Notes: a model not told the origin generated them from the letters alone. 64,000 bases of DNA from Neoscytalidium dimidiatum (GCA_037367355.1 CM074700.1:3348001-3412000); one strand, 5' to 3'; shown: positions 31,789-45,000, counted from the stretch's first letter. Numbers and translations: made by a program.

Positions 31789-34700
31789 GCGAGGGCGGAA
31801 AACAAATGCTTCCCTTGCCAAGGCGTGGTCCCTGAAAATGCACGGAATAGAGAGATCCGACTCAGCCCCGCTAACCCGATGGGGTTCCGTGTCGCAGTTC
31901 AGGGTCCAACTCTCTTTCCAACCCTTTCTCCTCGATACCAGCTTTTATAGACTAAACGAATCTATAGATGTAGAAAGTCAAAAAATCAAAAAAGCCACAC
32001 CTTTACCACTTCTCAAATCTTCGCCTTTCCCCCCGGTCCACCCTCCTCTCTTCACGATCCACCCCTCTCTCCAACCCCTCCTGCACCATCTCCACCTCCA
32101 CACCCATTCCCGCCTAAATCCGCCTTCAACACCCCCTTGTTGCATCGTGCTCGCTACATGCGCCTCCGTCTCCGCATCGCAAAACCCGGCCGTACACGAC
32201 GACCCACCCGTCCGTCTACACATCTACTAGCAGAACCCATCGCTCATCCTCTTCCTCCCGCTCCACTCGAAACTCCACCCCCCTTTCCGACGACAGATCT
32301 TTTGTGCACGGCGACCTTGTGACTCACGCTCACGATAGTACTGCCTCCCCCCCGCTCGGCCCAGGTGACTTGCCGCGCCGCACGGGACCAACGTCTCGCG
32401 ATCCGCACGCGAACGGGTGGACGCAAGAGGGCGCGATTCACATCCCCTTCGTCGACTTTCCCCATCGCTCGCTATGTAGAAGTTCGCCGCCCGCTTGTCC
32501 AGGAGCCCGGGGGTGCGACGCGTGCAGTGCGTCTGAGAGGGGGGGAGAAGGTGGGCTGCGTGGTTTTCAAGCGGAGACTACTCTCATGGTGGATGAGAAT
32601 CATAGAACACCGGCTTGGCATGGGCAAACATTACGTTGAAGGGAAGGGTGCGCGAGATAGCTCGGCGAGGCAAGAACGAGAAGCACAAACCTTTTTTCTT
32701 TTTTGCTCAACCGTCTGCGCTGCTGTCCATGTCAATCGCGTGTATACATGGCCTCCGAACGTGGTGATGTGAATCTTTCCATTGACAAGTCTCGGACCGC
32801 CGGGACACGGCATCGATGCCGATCTGAACGTGTTCTCGCCCGATATTTTACAAGGCCATCATTCTTGCGGAATCTTCGCCCTCTGGACGGACCGGTGGGA
32901 CCGCTGGTCTCATCATGTTGCAAAGGCCAGAAGCTGTGTAGAAAGTTCGAGGCGAGCACGTATCTACAGCAGTGTTTCGTACCGGTGGAGTTTAGCCGAG
33001 CGAGTTCTAAATGCACCAGCCGTGACAGCGTTATACCGGGTAGAACAAAGCGGAAAGGAAACGTCACTGCGTTGGTCGACGAATGGAGGACCGTCAGACT
33101 TGCAAAGCACCGCGAGGATTGAGGCCGGTCATTTCTTGATTCCTGGAGACGTTGGGGCACGGCGGTGGAATATCATCCTTGGCGGTCAGCACGGCAATAT
33201 ACCGAGGTACTATGCCGCGATCCGCATTCAGGGATCGCGATCCTCGCCCAAAATGAGCCATATATGCCAGAATTTACCGTCTATCCGTCCGGAAAAGGAA
33301 AGCGTGGTGTAGGTCGCTCGCCGTCTCTCGACGTCAGTCGTTGTTGCTGATATAGAGGAAATGCTGCGGAAAGCTCCCCCCATCTTGAATGAGAGGGTTG
33401 AGGGTAGAGATAGTTAAGGAATAAGCATCCGTCTCGCTTACGGATTCTAGGGCTTCTCCGTTGCGTAGTGGAGAAGTTGTTGCCGGAGTCGGAACGAAGA
33501 CGCAGTCTCGCCTTCAATCACTGGCGCAGGCCCGAGAGAGGCGAAAGCGAGATTAAATAGTGGGAGGGCGGTAAGCATGGTGTCGGAAATTGCTGTTCAC
33601 AATGTAGCCGAGTGATGACGTGGAACAGCTTCAAAAGAGGATGGAAGTGTGGGTCTTGCCTACAATCCTGACTCCTCTTTTGGAGAGAAGCATTGATCGC
33701 ATTGTCTGGTTCACTGTCAAATTGTATATGCGCTCGTATTCCGGGGACCAAGACGCTCGCTCGAGCGGCCGAGCAACCGTATGTCTCTCCGACAACGAAA
33801 TCAGGCGTGCGGTGCAGGAGCGGTGTGAGGAGCGCCAACGTATACTGTCGCAGCTCGAAGAGAGTTACTGAACAGGGCTATTACTCATTTCTTTTGCTTT
33901 TGCTTTACTAGGTGACGAACGAGGCTGCGCGCGACGCAACCAAGTTCGAGCGTGAAGCATACAGCGGCACAGGTGAATCGGAGACACGACAATAACGATG
34001 ACGTTGGTCCGTATAGCGAAGCTTTGGCGGCGCGCCGAAGGCTGAGATCCAGGCCTGGCGATTTTTCGCTTCACCAATCCTTGCCAATCAGCTGAGCCGC
34101 ATCCGCTTCCCAAACAGGCACCCGTCGGGATCCCTTGGGCGTGCAGCAACACGCGGCTCGTCCGCCCTGCCGCCGCCGCTCCCCATTCGTCCTCCGTGCC
34201 ACAGTTCCTTCGCAACGCCCGGCATGTAACGAAGTGAAGACGAGGGACCAGGAAAATACGTCACTGGCGCAAAACAGCAACGACCTCATCGTTACATTCT
34301 ACACACTCGAATACAGACACTTACACACTATTCCAAGTCGATCGACCCATCATAGCCACCCATCGCCATAGCCTCCCGAGCGCGAAGGTGGATCAAAATA
34401 GCCGGTGGTCGGCGATTCCCGGAGGAGGTTCCGGACGGGGAGCCTTGCGCATCCCGCAATAGGGCGGATTGACACCCAGGGTCCCCCTCTTACATCCAGC
34501 ACAAAGCTGCGAGAAACAGAACGCCAAGCCAGCGGGCACGACGATCAACACCAAAACAAAAAGATATGATGCAAGGCCGCTGCACACCCGACGGATCTTA
34601 AGACGATCGCGCAGTCCATAAGATCGCAGCACCGCTGGGGCTCGCTTGTCACGATACGCGGATTGCCTTGAAGGACCCGCTTTCATGATGCGCGCCGACC

Positions 34701-36886
34701 CGCCGTGCGCGCAGAGGCTGCTGACTGCATGCGCAGCCTGGACGGTCTAGGCCCCGGGCCTGACTCTGCCCTCGTTGGAGCATACGACAGGGCTGACTGT
34801 TGGCGGCCCCCTCCCCGGGCGCCACGATGACCCCTCTCCCCCGGTGGCGCTATCGTTGATTACCCTCTTCTGTACTGTACAAAGGACGCTCGGACGGGAG
34901 GCGGGCATGGTGGAGCGGCATGGCGTTTGATGCTCGTGTGCGTGATCTCCTGTTCCTTCGCACATCGCCTCTTTGCGGTTTCCGGGGGATCTGATGGCGT
35001 GGGCGGCGGCGGGGCCCAGAACCCTGTCGGCGGGAAAGGGCGGGATGGCGTGTTTTTGCTTTGCTTTGAAGCACGGAGCCGTGATCGCCCGCTTGCCCTG
35101 TGGGATTACGTGAGAGTGGGATGGGAAACGGTGTTTAAGCTTGTATCGGGTTTGTCTTTTTTTTTTTTTTTTCATGAGCAGTCATGCGCGGCGGTCGACC
35201 GTCAGAAAGGTTGGGGGAGGTCGGCGTTCGCGGTTCGTCATGTCCCGCCCCTTGCGTTAGTTCCCGTCCATCCGCAGTGTCAACCCGAGCAACTAGTGGT
35301 AGCGTTTCTTCGTCTCTGGGAGGGTCTTCTCCTTACTTTTGTCGCCGCGTTCTGGCTGGCGTCATCACATTTCGTGCTTGGCACTTGCCACAATTATGGA
35401 GACTGCCGTGCCGTCTTTCCCGGGAACAGTTTCCTCGCTTGCCGTCCGCAGGAAACTGGTGCGTGTGTGAAGCAGAGGCTGTCAGAGCGACAATGCTGGT
35501 GTGGAGGTCTATTTCGGCGCGGTCCGACCCGAGCTGGAGGCGTTTCGGCAAGCTGTTGGCCGCAACCGACGGGGATCGAAAGTGGGATCGACTTCACTGA
35601 GCCAGGTACGTGGCTACCAGGCGTCCTTCGGACCCTGCTTGCTGCTGGTTTCCCCGGCGATCTGGTGAAGCTTATCCATAGTGTCGGGCTCGATGCTGTG
35701 GAGACAACACCTCTTGCGAGAAACTAGCGAGCAATGAGTGCGCAGAAAGAGAGGGTGAAATTTTCTGAACAGACTTACAAACACTTCGAAGGGGTTGAGA
35801 GAGATGTTCAGAGTGCATGTGAACACGGATTGGAGCGGCCCCTTTGTCGTGCATACCACGACAATGCGGATTCGCACTATTGGAGATGGCAACATAGAAT
35901 GACACTATTTGTCTGCAAAGTGGATCCACTGACGCGTCACAGCAGTGCAAATTCTTCAAAGTTTGGTCAAACGTCCGAAACGTGTCAGCTGGAAAGTCGC
36001 AGGCTATTACGCTCGACAGTAGTCTGCTCAGCTGGCATCTCTCATTTAGCTGCTTGCGCGTGGGGGTTAGTGTGCGCCTCGTGCCGTCGCTGCGAGCCAG
36101 TCAATTTTCACGATGAAGGACCCTGGGTTTTCGGAGCGTGGTCCGGCGAATACTAAGACGCAGCAATCTCTAGAAGATCACCGTGCATGAAGAAGACGTC
36201 CACGGAAAAGGTACCAACCCATTGTTGTACAAGATGATGTTGTGGAACGGCGGCAATGGTTCCGGGGGTAAGTGACAGCTGGGGTGGAAGCGTGGTCCCA
36301 CGTTTTGGAAGTAGGAACGAAAACAACAAATGCTCATCTTTGGAAATGATAGGCACGATCGATCCTCGCTTCCCATGCAGATACGAACTGGGCTTTATCC
36401 TGTCTCAGCAACCTTTGCGGTTGCAACAATCATTTGATGTGACATGCCATTGACAGCGTACAGTAGCTGCTCATCACGCACAGCGAATGAGCTTGGTATT
36501 CTATATGCTGTTCTAACAATAACCGAAATGGTGCCATCGAGTCGGCGTATTGGATCTCGCTAAGAGATCTCGATGGATGGCTGCATTGCATTGCATGTAA
36601 TGACGTGCAGAATGCAACCCCGGAATCGATCCGACTGGGCTGACAAAAAGCAAAAACGCGCAAGACCAAATCCACGCCCGACCACCCGAAGTCAAGATGT
36701 TAAGTAAAGAGATAAAAAAAAAAAAAACTAGCGTGGGATGAAAGTGGACGAAACGAGTGCTTGCAGTTGATTCTCTGTCCAGCGCCAGAGGTCAATCTAT
36801 TGCCTAAACGGGAAAAAAGAGAAGGAAGTACAGAACCCGCAGAACTTGTGAACCAGTGCAAAGGCCAGCAAATGGTCGCTAACAGA
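31789..36886. other. Gene-poor interval downstream of the aldo-keto reductase
   Basis: About 5 kb with no confident gene. There are CT-rich tracts near 32.0-32.3 kb and a poly-T run near 35.16 kb. Several open frames of 100-270 codons lack convincing starts, splice sites or family content. One small candidate (34393-34686) is listed separately. The interval may contain long leaders, trailers or non-coding transcripts. Confidence 0.45.
34393..34686 (-). CDS. Possible small single-pass membrane protein, 97 residues
   Basis: An ATG-initiated frame. The first 35 residues are basic, then comes one strongly hydrophobic span (YLFVLVLIVVPAGLAFCF). A short Cys-containing tail follows (QLCAGCKRG, PPYCGMRK). 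This topology would place the Cys-rich end outside or in a lumen. There is no homologue I recognise and no transcript evidence, so it may be chance. Confidence 0.3.
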   Translation of the reverse strand: MKAGPSRQSAYRDKRAPAVLRSYGLRDRLKIRRVCSGLASYLFVLVLIVVPAGLAFCFSQLCAGCKRGTLGVNPPYCGMRKAPRPEPPPGIADHRLF

Positions 36887-37201
36887 TCACATCTTCGTGC
36901 CCGGCGCCTCGTCCGCCCAGATCAGCTCCCTAGCGAACTTGGCTGGGTCCCTTGCTTTCTCCTCGTGGCAGCGTGCGCAAAAGCCAGCCTGCAGGATGCG
37001 GACATCCTCGATGTACGCACAGGCTCCGCGCATCTGGACCTCTTGGATCTGCGCCGGAGTAAGCCCGGCATAGACGTTTGGGTTGTTGCGCTCAATTTCG
37101 GTGACGTTAAGTCTGCCAACCGTGCAGAGTTGAAACTGTGGTGCCTCCTGTGGGGAAGGCCCGTGGTTGCATTGCCAGACCTTGGTCCATTCGTAGCACA
37201 T
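36887..37201 (-). CDS. Small Cys/His-containing protein, 104 residues
   Basis: An intronless frame with a genuine ATG. It opens MCYEWTKVWQCNHG, a Cys/His pattern common in small fungal proteins of unknown function, and has later cysteines in QLCTVG, GACAYIE and GFCARCHEEKA. The CxxCH at residues about 85-89 together with the N-terminal Cys/His could bind a metal. No signal peptide is apparent, so it is probably intracellular. It sits alone in a gene-poor stretch. Confidence 0.55.
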   Translation of the reverse strand: MCYEWTKVWQCNHGPSPQEAPQFQLCTVGRLNVTEIERNNPNVYAGLTPAQIQEVQMRGACAYIEDVRILQAGFCARCHEEKARDPAKFARELIWADEAPGTKM

Positions 37202-38653
37202 CGTGATCTTGAGATTCTGGAGATTGAGTTCTCGTTGAGGAGCGGGCAGTGGATTTGTAGGAGGCCAAACAATGTTGATGGTACAAACACAGGCTGTTTG
37301 AAGGAATTTGATGGGATAAGTCTTTGGAGACGCTCAATTTGAACTTCAACGTTTGAGAGATTGAGATAATGCTGCTGAAGGAGGAAGACCGTGATGGACG
37401 GGACCAAGGAATCCTTCCAAACTTTCACCAATATATACATGCCACTCCTTTCCAACCGCAGGCTTCGCAATGTGACGCAGGACGGACAGCCATTGAAGCT
37501 GGTTGCAGGACTACGGAAATCGCACCGCGTCTACAACCCTGATGCCACGAGGATTTTAGCAGAGGAAGAACACGGCTGAACGAATGCAGGGCGAGTCGAT
37601 GGCGGGCAAGTCAACCACAATGGATCTGGCATGCACAAGTTGCTAGATTCGCGAGCGCCAGTGCCGCTGTGGATCGATAGGTTTGCATGAGCCGCAGCGG
37701 CATCGATCTCGGTGGCGCCTTGGTGACCAGGTCAACGGACCATCAGGGTCCCACGGCGCATGGTAAGTGGAGGTGAAGCTCGTCAGAGCGGCAGGTACGC
37801 GAGACAGAGTCAGCTGGAGGAGAAGCCATATTCCTTTGTCTCTGGGTGGGCGATGGCCAGAACACTCATGGCTTACTCGAACAGGGGAATTCCAAATTGC
37901 TTTGCCCGCAGGCCGTTGAGCAATGAGCATCTGCTGAACATCATTGGCGATTCGTATCGCGCAGGCATTATCGTCGTGTGGTGCATAGGGGCCCGGCGAA
38001 AGTGGCCGGAGATTTCTGGCCAGCAGCGGAGAGGTGCAGTCGATAATCACGCATTTCGCCGGAGTCGAACGATGACGTCTGTTCGCACTTGGCGGTCAAG
38101 TTCTTGGACTGCTCCGTGCAGAGGACACGCATGCCGCAGTTGAGCCTGCCTCCGGATCGTCCGCCGCGTGCAAGGTCTTGTACGGGCGTTACGGCGGCGG
38201 CGACTATAGGCGGGAGCCCCGGGAGGCCAGGAAGCCGCGGCATGGGCGTGTGGAGCCGGGAGGTGACTGAGTGAGTAGCAGCGGCCGAATGAGGCCGTGG
38301 GCATTGCGAAGGGTGCCGGCGCGCGTTCGGTTGCGGTCCGCGCGGACCCTCACGGCAGACGCTGGCATTGGCATGGAGCTGGAGAATTACTCGCCTACCT
38401 GAAACCGGCAAAGAGGGAGCTGAAAATGACGATTCTCGTGCGCAGGAAAGCGTGGCGGGACGATCTTGTCTCGAAGGGTAAGGCAGCCTCAGGGAGTGCG
38501 CTCGCGCTCGCCAACGGCTGCTAGACGAGGCATGGCGTACCTGGGAACCAGTTGAGGGGGAGCGAAAACGAGACGGAAACCTCCTGCAAAATCTGCATCC
38601 TGAGTCGTGAGCAGACAGCGCAGCGGACGTGCCGTGGCCAGTGAAGGGCCACG

Positions 38654-38700
38654 GGCAGCGCAGCGCAGCGCAGCGCAGCACCGCAGCACCGCAGCACTGC
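38654..38700. repeat. GCAGC-type microsatellite
   Basis: Five consecutive (GCAGC)-like units pass into CCGCAGCA repeats. First of five repeat clusters upstream of the C2H2 factor. Confidence 0.85.
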
Positions 38701-39055
38701 AGCGGGCGGTACGGAGGGGGGGCGGCGCTGCAGCTGAGAGCGCGGCATCAGCGGCGCGAGCGTGCGGTCGTACGGGCAGGGCTTTGCACGGTGGCGGCCG
38801 CTGCAGGATCGTGTGCCACCCACCCGTACGAACACGCCGGGCTGGTGGTGGTGTTCTCTCCTTCAATCTTCAGCCGCAGAGGGACCTACGTACGCCAAGG
38901 CGCGCGCTCTGCGGTCATTTCTTGCTCGCGGTGACACGAGCGTGCAGATGATCCTCGTGCGGCTGCCGTCACGGGTAAGGGGCCCCGGCAGCTGCCAGCG
39001 CCGCCAGATCTGCCTTGAGTGCGCATTATTTCGGCCGGGGAAATGCTCGGCGGCC

Positions 39056-39096
39056 GAGTCGAGTCGAGTCGAGTCGATTCGAGTCGCGACGAGTCG
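39056..39096. repeat. GAGTC pentanucleotide microsatellite
   Basis: Imperfect (GAGTC)n array, about seven units with one substitution and one small interruption. Confidence 0.85.
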
Positions 39097-39160
39097 CTGC
39101 GCGGAGTTTGGCGCGTCGGCGGCGCATCCGCGGCGGCGCGAGTGGGCGCCAGCGTGGGTG

Positions 39161-39182
39161 CGTGAGCGTGAGCGTGAGCGCG
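39161..39182. repeat. GTGAGC hexanucleotide microsatellite
   Basis: Three perfect copies of a GTGAGC unit followed by a degenerate one. Confidence 0.75.
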
Positions 39183-39591
39183 CGGGCGTGGGCAGCGGGC
39201 TGCGCTGCATTGGGCCAGGGCCAAGGGGCGTGATGAGCGCGGCGGCCTCGGCGTGGCCAGCGGGCGCGCAGGCCACTGGCGGACGGAGGCAAGGCGCGCA
39301 GCCGCCGGCGGGAGGCTATCGACGGGCGGACGACAATCAAATCGTATCTCAGTGTCGTTATGAGGCTCTGCGCGGAAGGGTCCAAGGCGTGCAGCGGCGT
39401 GCATGAGCGCGCGCTGCCAGCGAGTCGCCCGCGACTCGATGCAGCTACAGCTACTGCTGCTACTATCTACGCACTAACTAGCTGGCACCTGCGCCGTAGC
39501 ACCCGTCCCCTCCTCCGCTGCAACGCGTGCTGACTGAGCGTCGCTCGCGCCAGTCGGCGCCAGTGCCAGTGCCCAGTCACCACCGCTGTCG

Positions 39592-39612
39592 CAGTCAGTC
39601 AGTCAGTCAGTC
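39592..39612. repeat. CAGT tetranucleotide microsatellite
   Basis: Five perfect CAGT units followed by degenerate ACTGTCACTC and ATCAGTCAGG sequence. Confidence 0.85.
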
Positions 39613-40224
39613 ACTGTCACTCAATCAGTCAGGCCCGCGGCTCGAGCTCGCCCGCACGAGTAGGAGTAGCCCGCAACCAACCAGCCCGCCGCGAAACCCC
39701 CCTCCCAGTGCACCCCCCCAGCGCTGACCATGGCCGCCGTGACCGCACTCGCACCGCGCTCGCACCGCAACCCTTAACCCCCCAGCCCGCTGCTCCTCCA
39801 GGATCACGGCCGCGGCTCACCTGCCTCTTGTTACAGCTCGATGGCCCTCTGTGTCGCCCCACCGCGCCGGCCACACCGCCGCCGTGCCTGTCAGACGTTG
39901 CGCACCCACCAGACACGTGCGAGCTGCGGATCATACCCCGAGCTCGCGCCGCCACGAGCGCGTCCCCCAGCAGGCATCGCCCGGCTTCTCCACGACCGCG
40001 TTCGGACGCTCTGCGGCCGAGAGCCTGCGAGAGCCGTCCCCGAGCGTCCACGCTGCCCCCATCCCCCTCGCAGCGACGAAGAGCCGCCGAACAATGGGCT
40101 TCGTCGGCCCAGCACTACTGGCATGGCGCTCCCGGACTCGGGCGGCAGCAGCACGCTCCAGCGCCCAGCCAGCGCGGGCTCTGGCAACGCCCGCAATTGC
40201 ACAATCGCACAATCGCCGTTGCGC

Positions 40225-40226
<2 letters not shown>

Positions 40227-40257
<31 letters not shown>

Positions 40258-40262
40258 TAGGC
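40227..40262. repeat. GGCTCA hexanucleotide microsatellite
   Basis: Four consecutive GGCTCA units then GGCTTA and GGCTCT variants. Confidence 0.85.
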
Positions 40263-41109
40263 TCTGGCCTCTGACACGCGCGCGCCGCGCTGTTTGCGCC
40301 CGCAATCGATCGAATCGCGCGCATCGCACCGCATTGATGGGCTCCGAGGGGCCTCGTGCGCGAGGAGTGCCCGGCGCCACTTGCCCGCCCGCCTCCGCGT
40401 CGACTCAGCGCCCGTCTGGGTCGCATCTTGCGCTGCCCGGCGTGAGAGATCAAGTCAGGCGCATGGCTCTGCGATGTTTCTTTGAAACGCCGTGTCCCGC
40501 CCAAGCTTACGCCATTGCCGTCGGTTGGCGTGGTCCCCCTGGGCAATCCTCGCCCGCCCGGACTCATGGCCTTCTGGAAAGCCCGTGGTGCTGCGTGCTG
40601 CAGTTCCTGCCGTTATACCGCAACCGGTAAGATGTGCGCCGGCATCAAATGGTCAGACCATCCGAGGGCGGTCACCGCTGAGCCCCAGAGATAACCGGGT
40701 AGCTTGATTCAGAAGCCTTGCAATTTGTGATGTGCGTGACTTCCAAGCCGTTTCAGCTGCTATATTCGTAAATTCGGGGTCGACCAATCACCACCCCCGA
40801 CTAGGAACAACGAGGCTCCGCCACGTCGAGCTGCGTAGCTCTCCTCAGCCTTATATCCTGCAGCTCCGCTATGCAACCGTTCTGGCCCCTCGCCCTCCCA
40901 GTCCGTACTCGTCCTCTCTCACCAGACCGACTGTCACTCGTTCCAGCGCCATTTAAGGATCGTCGACGCCCTCCCACCTTCCCACGCCCGTCCTGTCCAC
41001 TGGCCCTTCCTTCCCTCACCAGCCTTTCCTGAACCAGCATATTCTCCGACAGTCCTGCTACTTCATCCCCCGCAGCCTCGCCAGTACCGAGACGATCACC
41101 TTCCCACTC

Positions 41110-42016
41110 ATGCCCTCAAGAATGTCCACCTACAGTTACTACCCTGAGGCGGACCTCGCCATGATGGACATGTTCCCCGGCGGCACCTGCCAGCCCTCCT
41201 CCTCCGCCATGTACGCCCCGTGCCAGATGCAGCAGCTGCCCCCGAGGCAAGTGCTCGACGCCAGGTCCCAACCCATCCAGATGAACGGCTACGTCCCCCA
41301 GCAGCAGTCTCACAGCCTCCCGGCCCACGGCTCGTTCCAACAAGAGTACTGGACCCCGCAACACTCCATGGCCCCCCAACCGTCACTGGCCGTTCCCTCG
41401 TTACCTCCCTACGCCACTCCCACCATGGCCTACACGCAACCACCGGCAATGACCCCAGAGACCACCCTCCCCTCGAGCTACACGCTAGTGCCCCGCGGCT
41501 CGAGATCTCCCTCTGCATCCACCGGCGCTTTCTCACCGCAGCCTTCCGTTGACGGCAGCGTTGCGGAATACTCCCGCTCCATCTCGCCCAGCGCCAACTC
41601 GGCTGACCTGCGTGCTTACGGCTACCTGAACAAGAACGGCACCTGGACCTGTGCCTACCCGGGATGCACCTCCAAAGCCGTGTTCACGCGCGGCTGCGAT
41701 TTGAGGAAGCACCACAAGCGCCACACAAAGTCCTTTTTCTGCAGGCATGAGGGCTGCCCGCAAGCCACCGGGGGAGGCTTCTCCAGCAAGAAGGACCTGG
41801 CACGGCACGAAGCCAAGCACAACCCAGGCGTCGTGTGCGAATGGGAGGGTTGCGAGAGGATCTTCAGCAGAGTTGATAACATGGTAAATTTGGACCGGCC
41901 AATTGCAATTTCGCAGACACCATTTCGCTAACGACCAGCTACAGAGAGATCATGTGAAGCGCATACATCTCAAGGGCGCGCGGCCAACGCCCGGCAAGCG
42001 CACGACAACGGCGTAA
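41110..42016 (+). CDS. Three-finger C2H2 transcription factor
   Basis: Two exons (41110-41883, 41945-42016) encode 281 residues. The N-terminal two thirds are Pro/Gln/Ser/Tyr-rich, as in activation domains. Three C2H2 fingers follow: one starting WTCAYPGC and ending HHKRH, one FFCRHEGC ending RHEAKH, and one VVCEWEGCERIFSR. The intron falls inside the third finger and exon 2 supplies its histidines (DNM joined to RDHVKRIH), so the splice is required for a complete finger. A Lys/Arg/Thr tail ends the protein. An alternative start is the ATG at 41122. It is the only clear gene in about 19 kb and is flanked by very long non-coding DNA. Confidence 0.88.
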
Positions 42017-45000
42017 TCTTAGCAAGAGCGTCATTCCCTATCAAATTTTCCTTTCCAAGATTTCGAGCAGGCCCTCGAGACAGTCGGGTAATAGCGGATG
42101 AAATCAGATGGCGATCGTCGTGCGTCACGACTGTAATGAATAGGTATACCGACGCAGCATCTCGGAGTTTGGGAGCTCGACCAAAAGCGGACGTCACAGC
42201 AGAGAGCATCAGCCGGATTGGCAGGCCCCAAAAAAAAAGCGCGCAGACGCAAGTTCCAAGTTCTTTCTGTTGCATGAGTCGCATTCGCGAACATTACTGG
42301 CATAGAGGGGGGGATAGACAGGACGGGGAGGGGCACGGCATTGGCATTGTACAAGGTTGTTTTGGTGTGGAGGCGTCACAGGCGTTTTTTTGGCGCAGAT
42401 GCATACCCCAGGCAGCATAGCATCGGGAGAAAAGCCGCGGACTTCGAGTCAACAGCCGCATGGATGCACGGGATAGGGTAGTCTAAAGTTGCAACAGCCG
42501 CAGTTATAGTGGGTCAGACGGCCGCTGCAGCGCATTAAAAAAAATGATAAATACGACAAATAGACGATGAAAATACTACAGATTAAATGCTTGAATCAGG
42601 ACACCATGCTCTTTTCCCAACCCCCCCTCTCTCCTTCTGGCCAGTCTGATCGGATCATCCGACGTCTGGGCACCACATGGGCGCGGGCGGTGTCACGGTT
42701 GCACCTTCTGCCTGGCGCTGGGATTGCCTTGCCCTACATCGGCACTGCTGCTCCTGTTGGTGGTCAGAGGGAAAAAAAAAAAACACATGGCCGACGACTA
42801 CTGCAACGTCTGAACGCGCGCCTCCGCGGCCCCCATTCTACCTGGCGGTCTCCCGTCGATTCCAAGCAGCAGGATGCAGACCCCGGCGGCGGCCTGTCGA
42901 TCGGCGTTTCTGCGCTCGAGCTCGAGCAGGCGATTGGTGAAACGGGGGGTCGGTGGCTGGAACATGGGTTAGTGGGAGGCCTGATATTACAGGGCTGCGT
43001 GCAACCCCAGAGCGGCGCCGCGGGAGCCCTGCTGTGGCAGAAAGCAGCAGAGCCGACGGGTCGGGAGGCGTCGGGGCGGCGGCGGTCATAGACGAGACGG
43101 GTTCGTTCTTGCGAGGTATTGCGGTGCACGGGGGGCGGGGGGACGTGGGAGTGGGAGCGGTCACTGGTCCGGGAGCGGCAGCTTGCGTGGGTGGGATCCG
43201 ATGAAGCAACGCCAGGTGGGCGACGGGAAGAAGCGCTCGGCAGCCGGCGTATCTCTGGGTCCGGAGGGGTGGAGGGATCGCGCGCGCCTCCGGGCGTTGT
43301 GTGCCATGCATCTCTCTCGTGCATTGCCTGGTTGAGCGCTGTACAGTAGTCGTGGTGCGCGACGAGGGGAGGCGGGCTGCGTACGTAGTAGTGCCATGCC
43401 GGTGGTGGTGATGACGGTGCCTGAGCGCGGCTGGCGTCTGCCGCCCGCAGCCTCTCGCAGCCTAAAAGCTCAGGCAGGAGCCACTCCAGCCATTCCGCAG
43501 CGAACCACAGGCCGCCAATTTCTCCTTCGCTCAACGCCCGATCGGCCATCGCACACCCCATCGCCCATCGCTCATCTCGCCCAGCGCCGCCGCTGTGAAA
43601 AAAAAAAAAAACTTTTTTCTCTCCTCGTCCGCGCCCGCGCACGCCTCAGACGGATGTGACACGGCTCGTCGCACGCCAGCACCCACCTTCATTGACGCGT
43701 CTGCCGCCAGCGCACGCAAGCAATCAAGCCACCATAGAGCCGGACAACGTCCTGGGTCGAGGTGCGACACACGCCCGTCCGCCCGAGCACTCGAAACAGC
43801 TGCCGACCGGCCTGCCGCCTGCACACGGCTCGCTCCCGAACACTCGTCCCGCGCGCAACGTCGACGATAGAGCAGCAGCTTCCCTGCCCCGCCCGCCTTC
43901 CAGGCCTTGTCCTCGCCGCCCTGCCCTCATACTCGCTGGCACAACTGCAATCTCCGGCCGCCCTGTTTCGCACCCGCTTGCCCGTTACCTCACCGCCGCC
44001 CCCATTGGGTCTCTTGCGTTTTGTTTGCTGCGCTCTCGTTGCTTCTGATGGGGCATCTCCGCCGCAGATTGAGTGCGTTTCATCGCCGCTGCGCGCGGAG
44101 CTCTCTCTGGGGCCCCCCTCGCGCCAATTCGCGCATTCGCACCTTACCGCTCAAGCTTTTTTACTTCTCGTCGGCATTCGGGACGATGCAGCAGGACCGG
44201 GTCCCGCCTGCCATTGGTGCCGCCGAGCTGTTGGACGTTGGCCCGGCTGCTCCCGTCGGGCCTGCATCTGCGTCCAAACGGCGCAGGCTGGATCCCCTCG
44301 GGACCGCCCCCGTCTCGCGCGTCCGCTCGGGATGACAAGTTTCACCATCTGCCAAGCGCTCAGTGTTTTCCCCCCCTCGTGCGCCCTCGAGTATATCGTG
44401 AACACCGACCTTCGAGTACTTTCTCTGACGCCGTCGCTACCCCAGAAGCACCGCCTGCTGATCGCCAATCTCAGGGGAAGGGGATCGGGGGTGTCTCGTC
44501 ATCGAGCTGGACAAATTCCCCACATTCTCCACAACTGTAGCAGGGTTTTGGCCATACTAATGATGTGCAGGAGCCTATCGTCGTCAGCTAATACGAGAAT
44601 CGTCAAGTGGCAGGTCAGTGGGGTGTGCTGAACTGCTTCGACGTCAACCGAGCTGCTGCTTACTCAGGGGTTGCCAGCCCGCTTATACATCTGATCCCTC
44701 GAGACCTGGTTGCTCGGCGATTTCTCTTTTGGCCACACTTTCCAGCATTCCCCAATCACGCCACGCCTTCCTGAAACGGCGAATCCAAGGGTTCATGTCC
44801 TACCCCTCTAAGGGTCGTTTGATGATGGCGCCCCCTCCGCCCTGCCTTTTCTGTCGCGTACGGGAAGTGTCTTGGCGACGTGTAGAAGGATGTTCCCCGC
44901 GGCTCCTGTTGGTCTTTGCACAGGTACCGTGTTGAGGCCGCGAAGTGCCTTCAACCACGTCAAAGCAAGACCGATATCAACACTGACTTGCAGCTGGTTT

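Larger units (their letters stand above)
37202..41109. other. GC-rich gene-free leader region before the C2H2 factor
   Basis: About 3.9 kb. The half from 38.6 kb on is very GC-rich and open in several frames at once, as random GC-rich DNA is. It has five different short tandem repeats (listed separately). A TTATAT element near 40.85 kb could serve the gene at 41110. It probably holds the promoter and perhaps a long 5' leader (inference). Confidence 0.45.

Noticed and set aside
34927..35727. Plus-strand frame of 266 codons
   Set aside because: Contains a poly-Phe run from a poly-T tract, has no family signature, and lies in a region where several frames are open.
42764..43642. Minus-strand frame of 292 codons
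   Set aside because: Low-complexity Arg/Pro/Ser sequence including poly-Phe from homopolymers. GC-rich chance frame.
43762..44631. Plus-strand frame of 289 codons
   Set aside because: No splice support, no recognisable motif, overlapping equally long frames in other phases.
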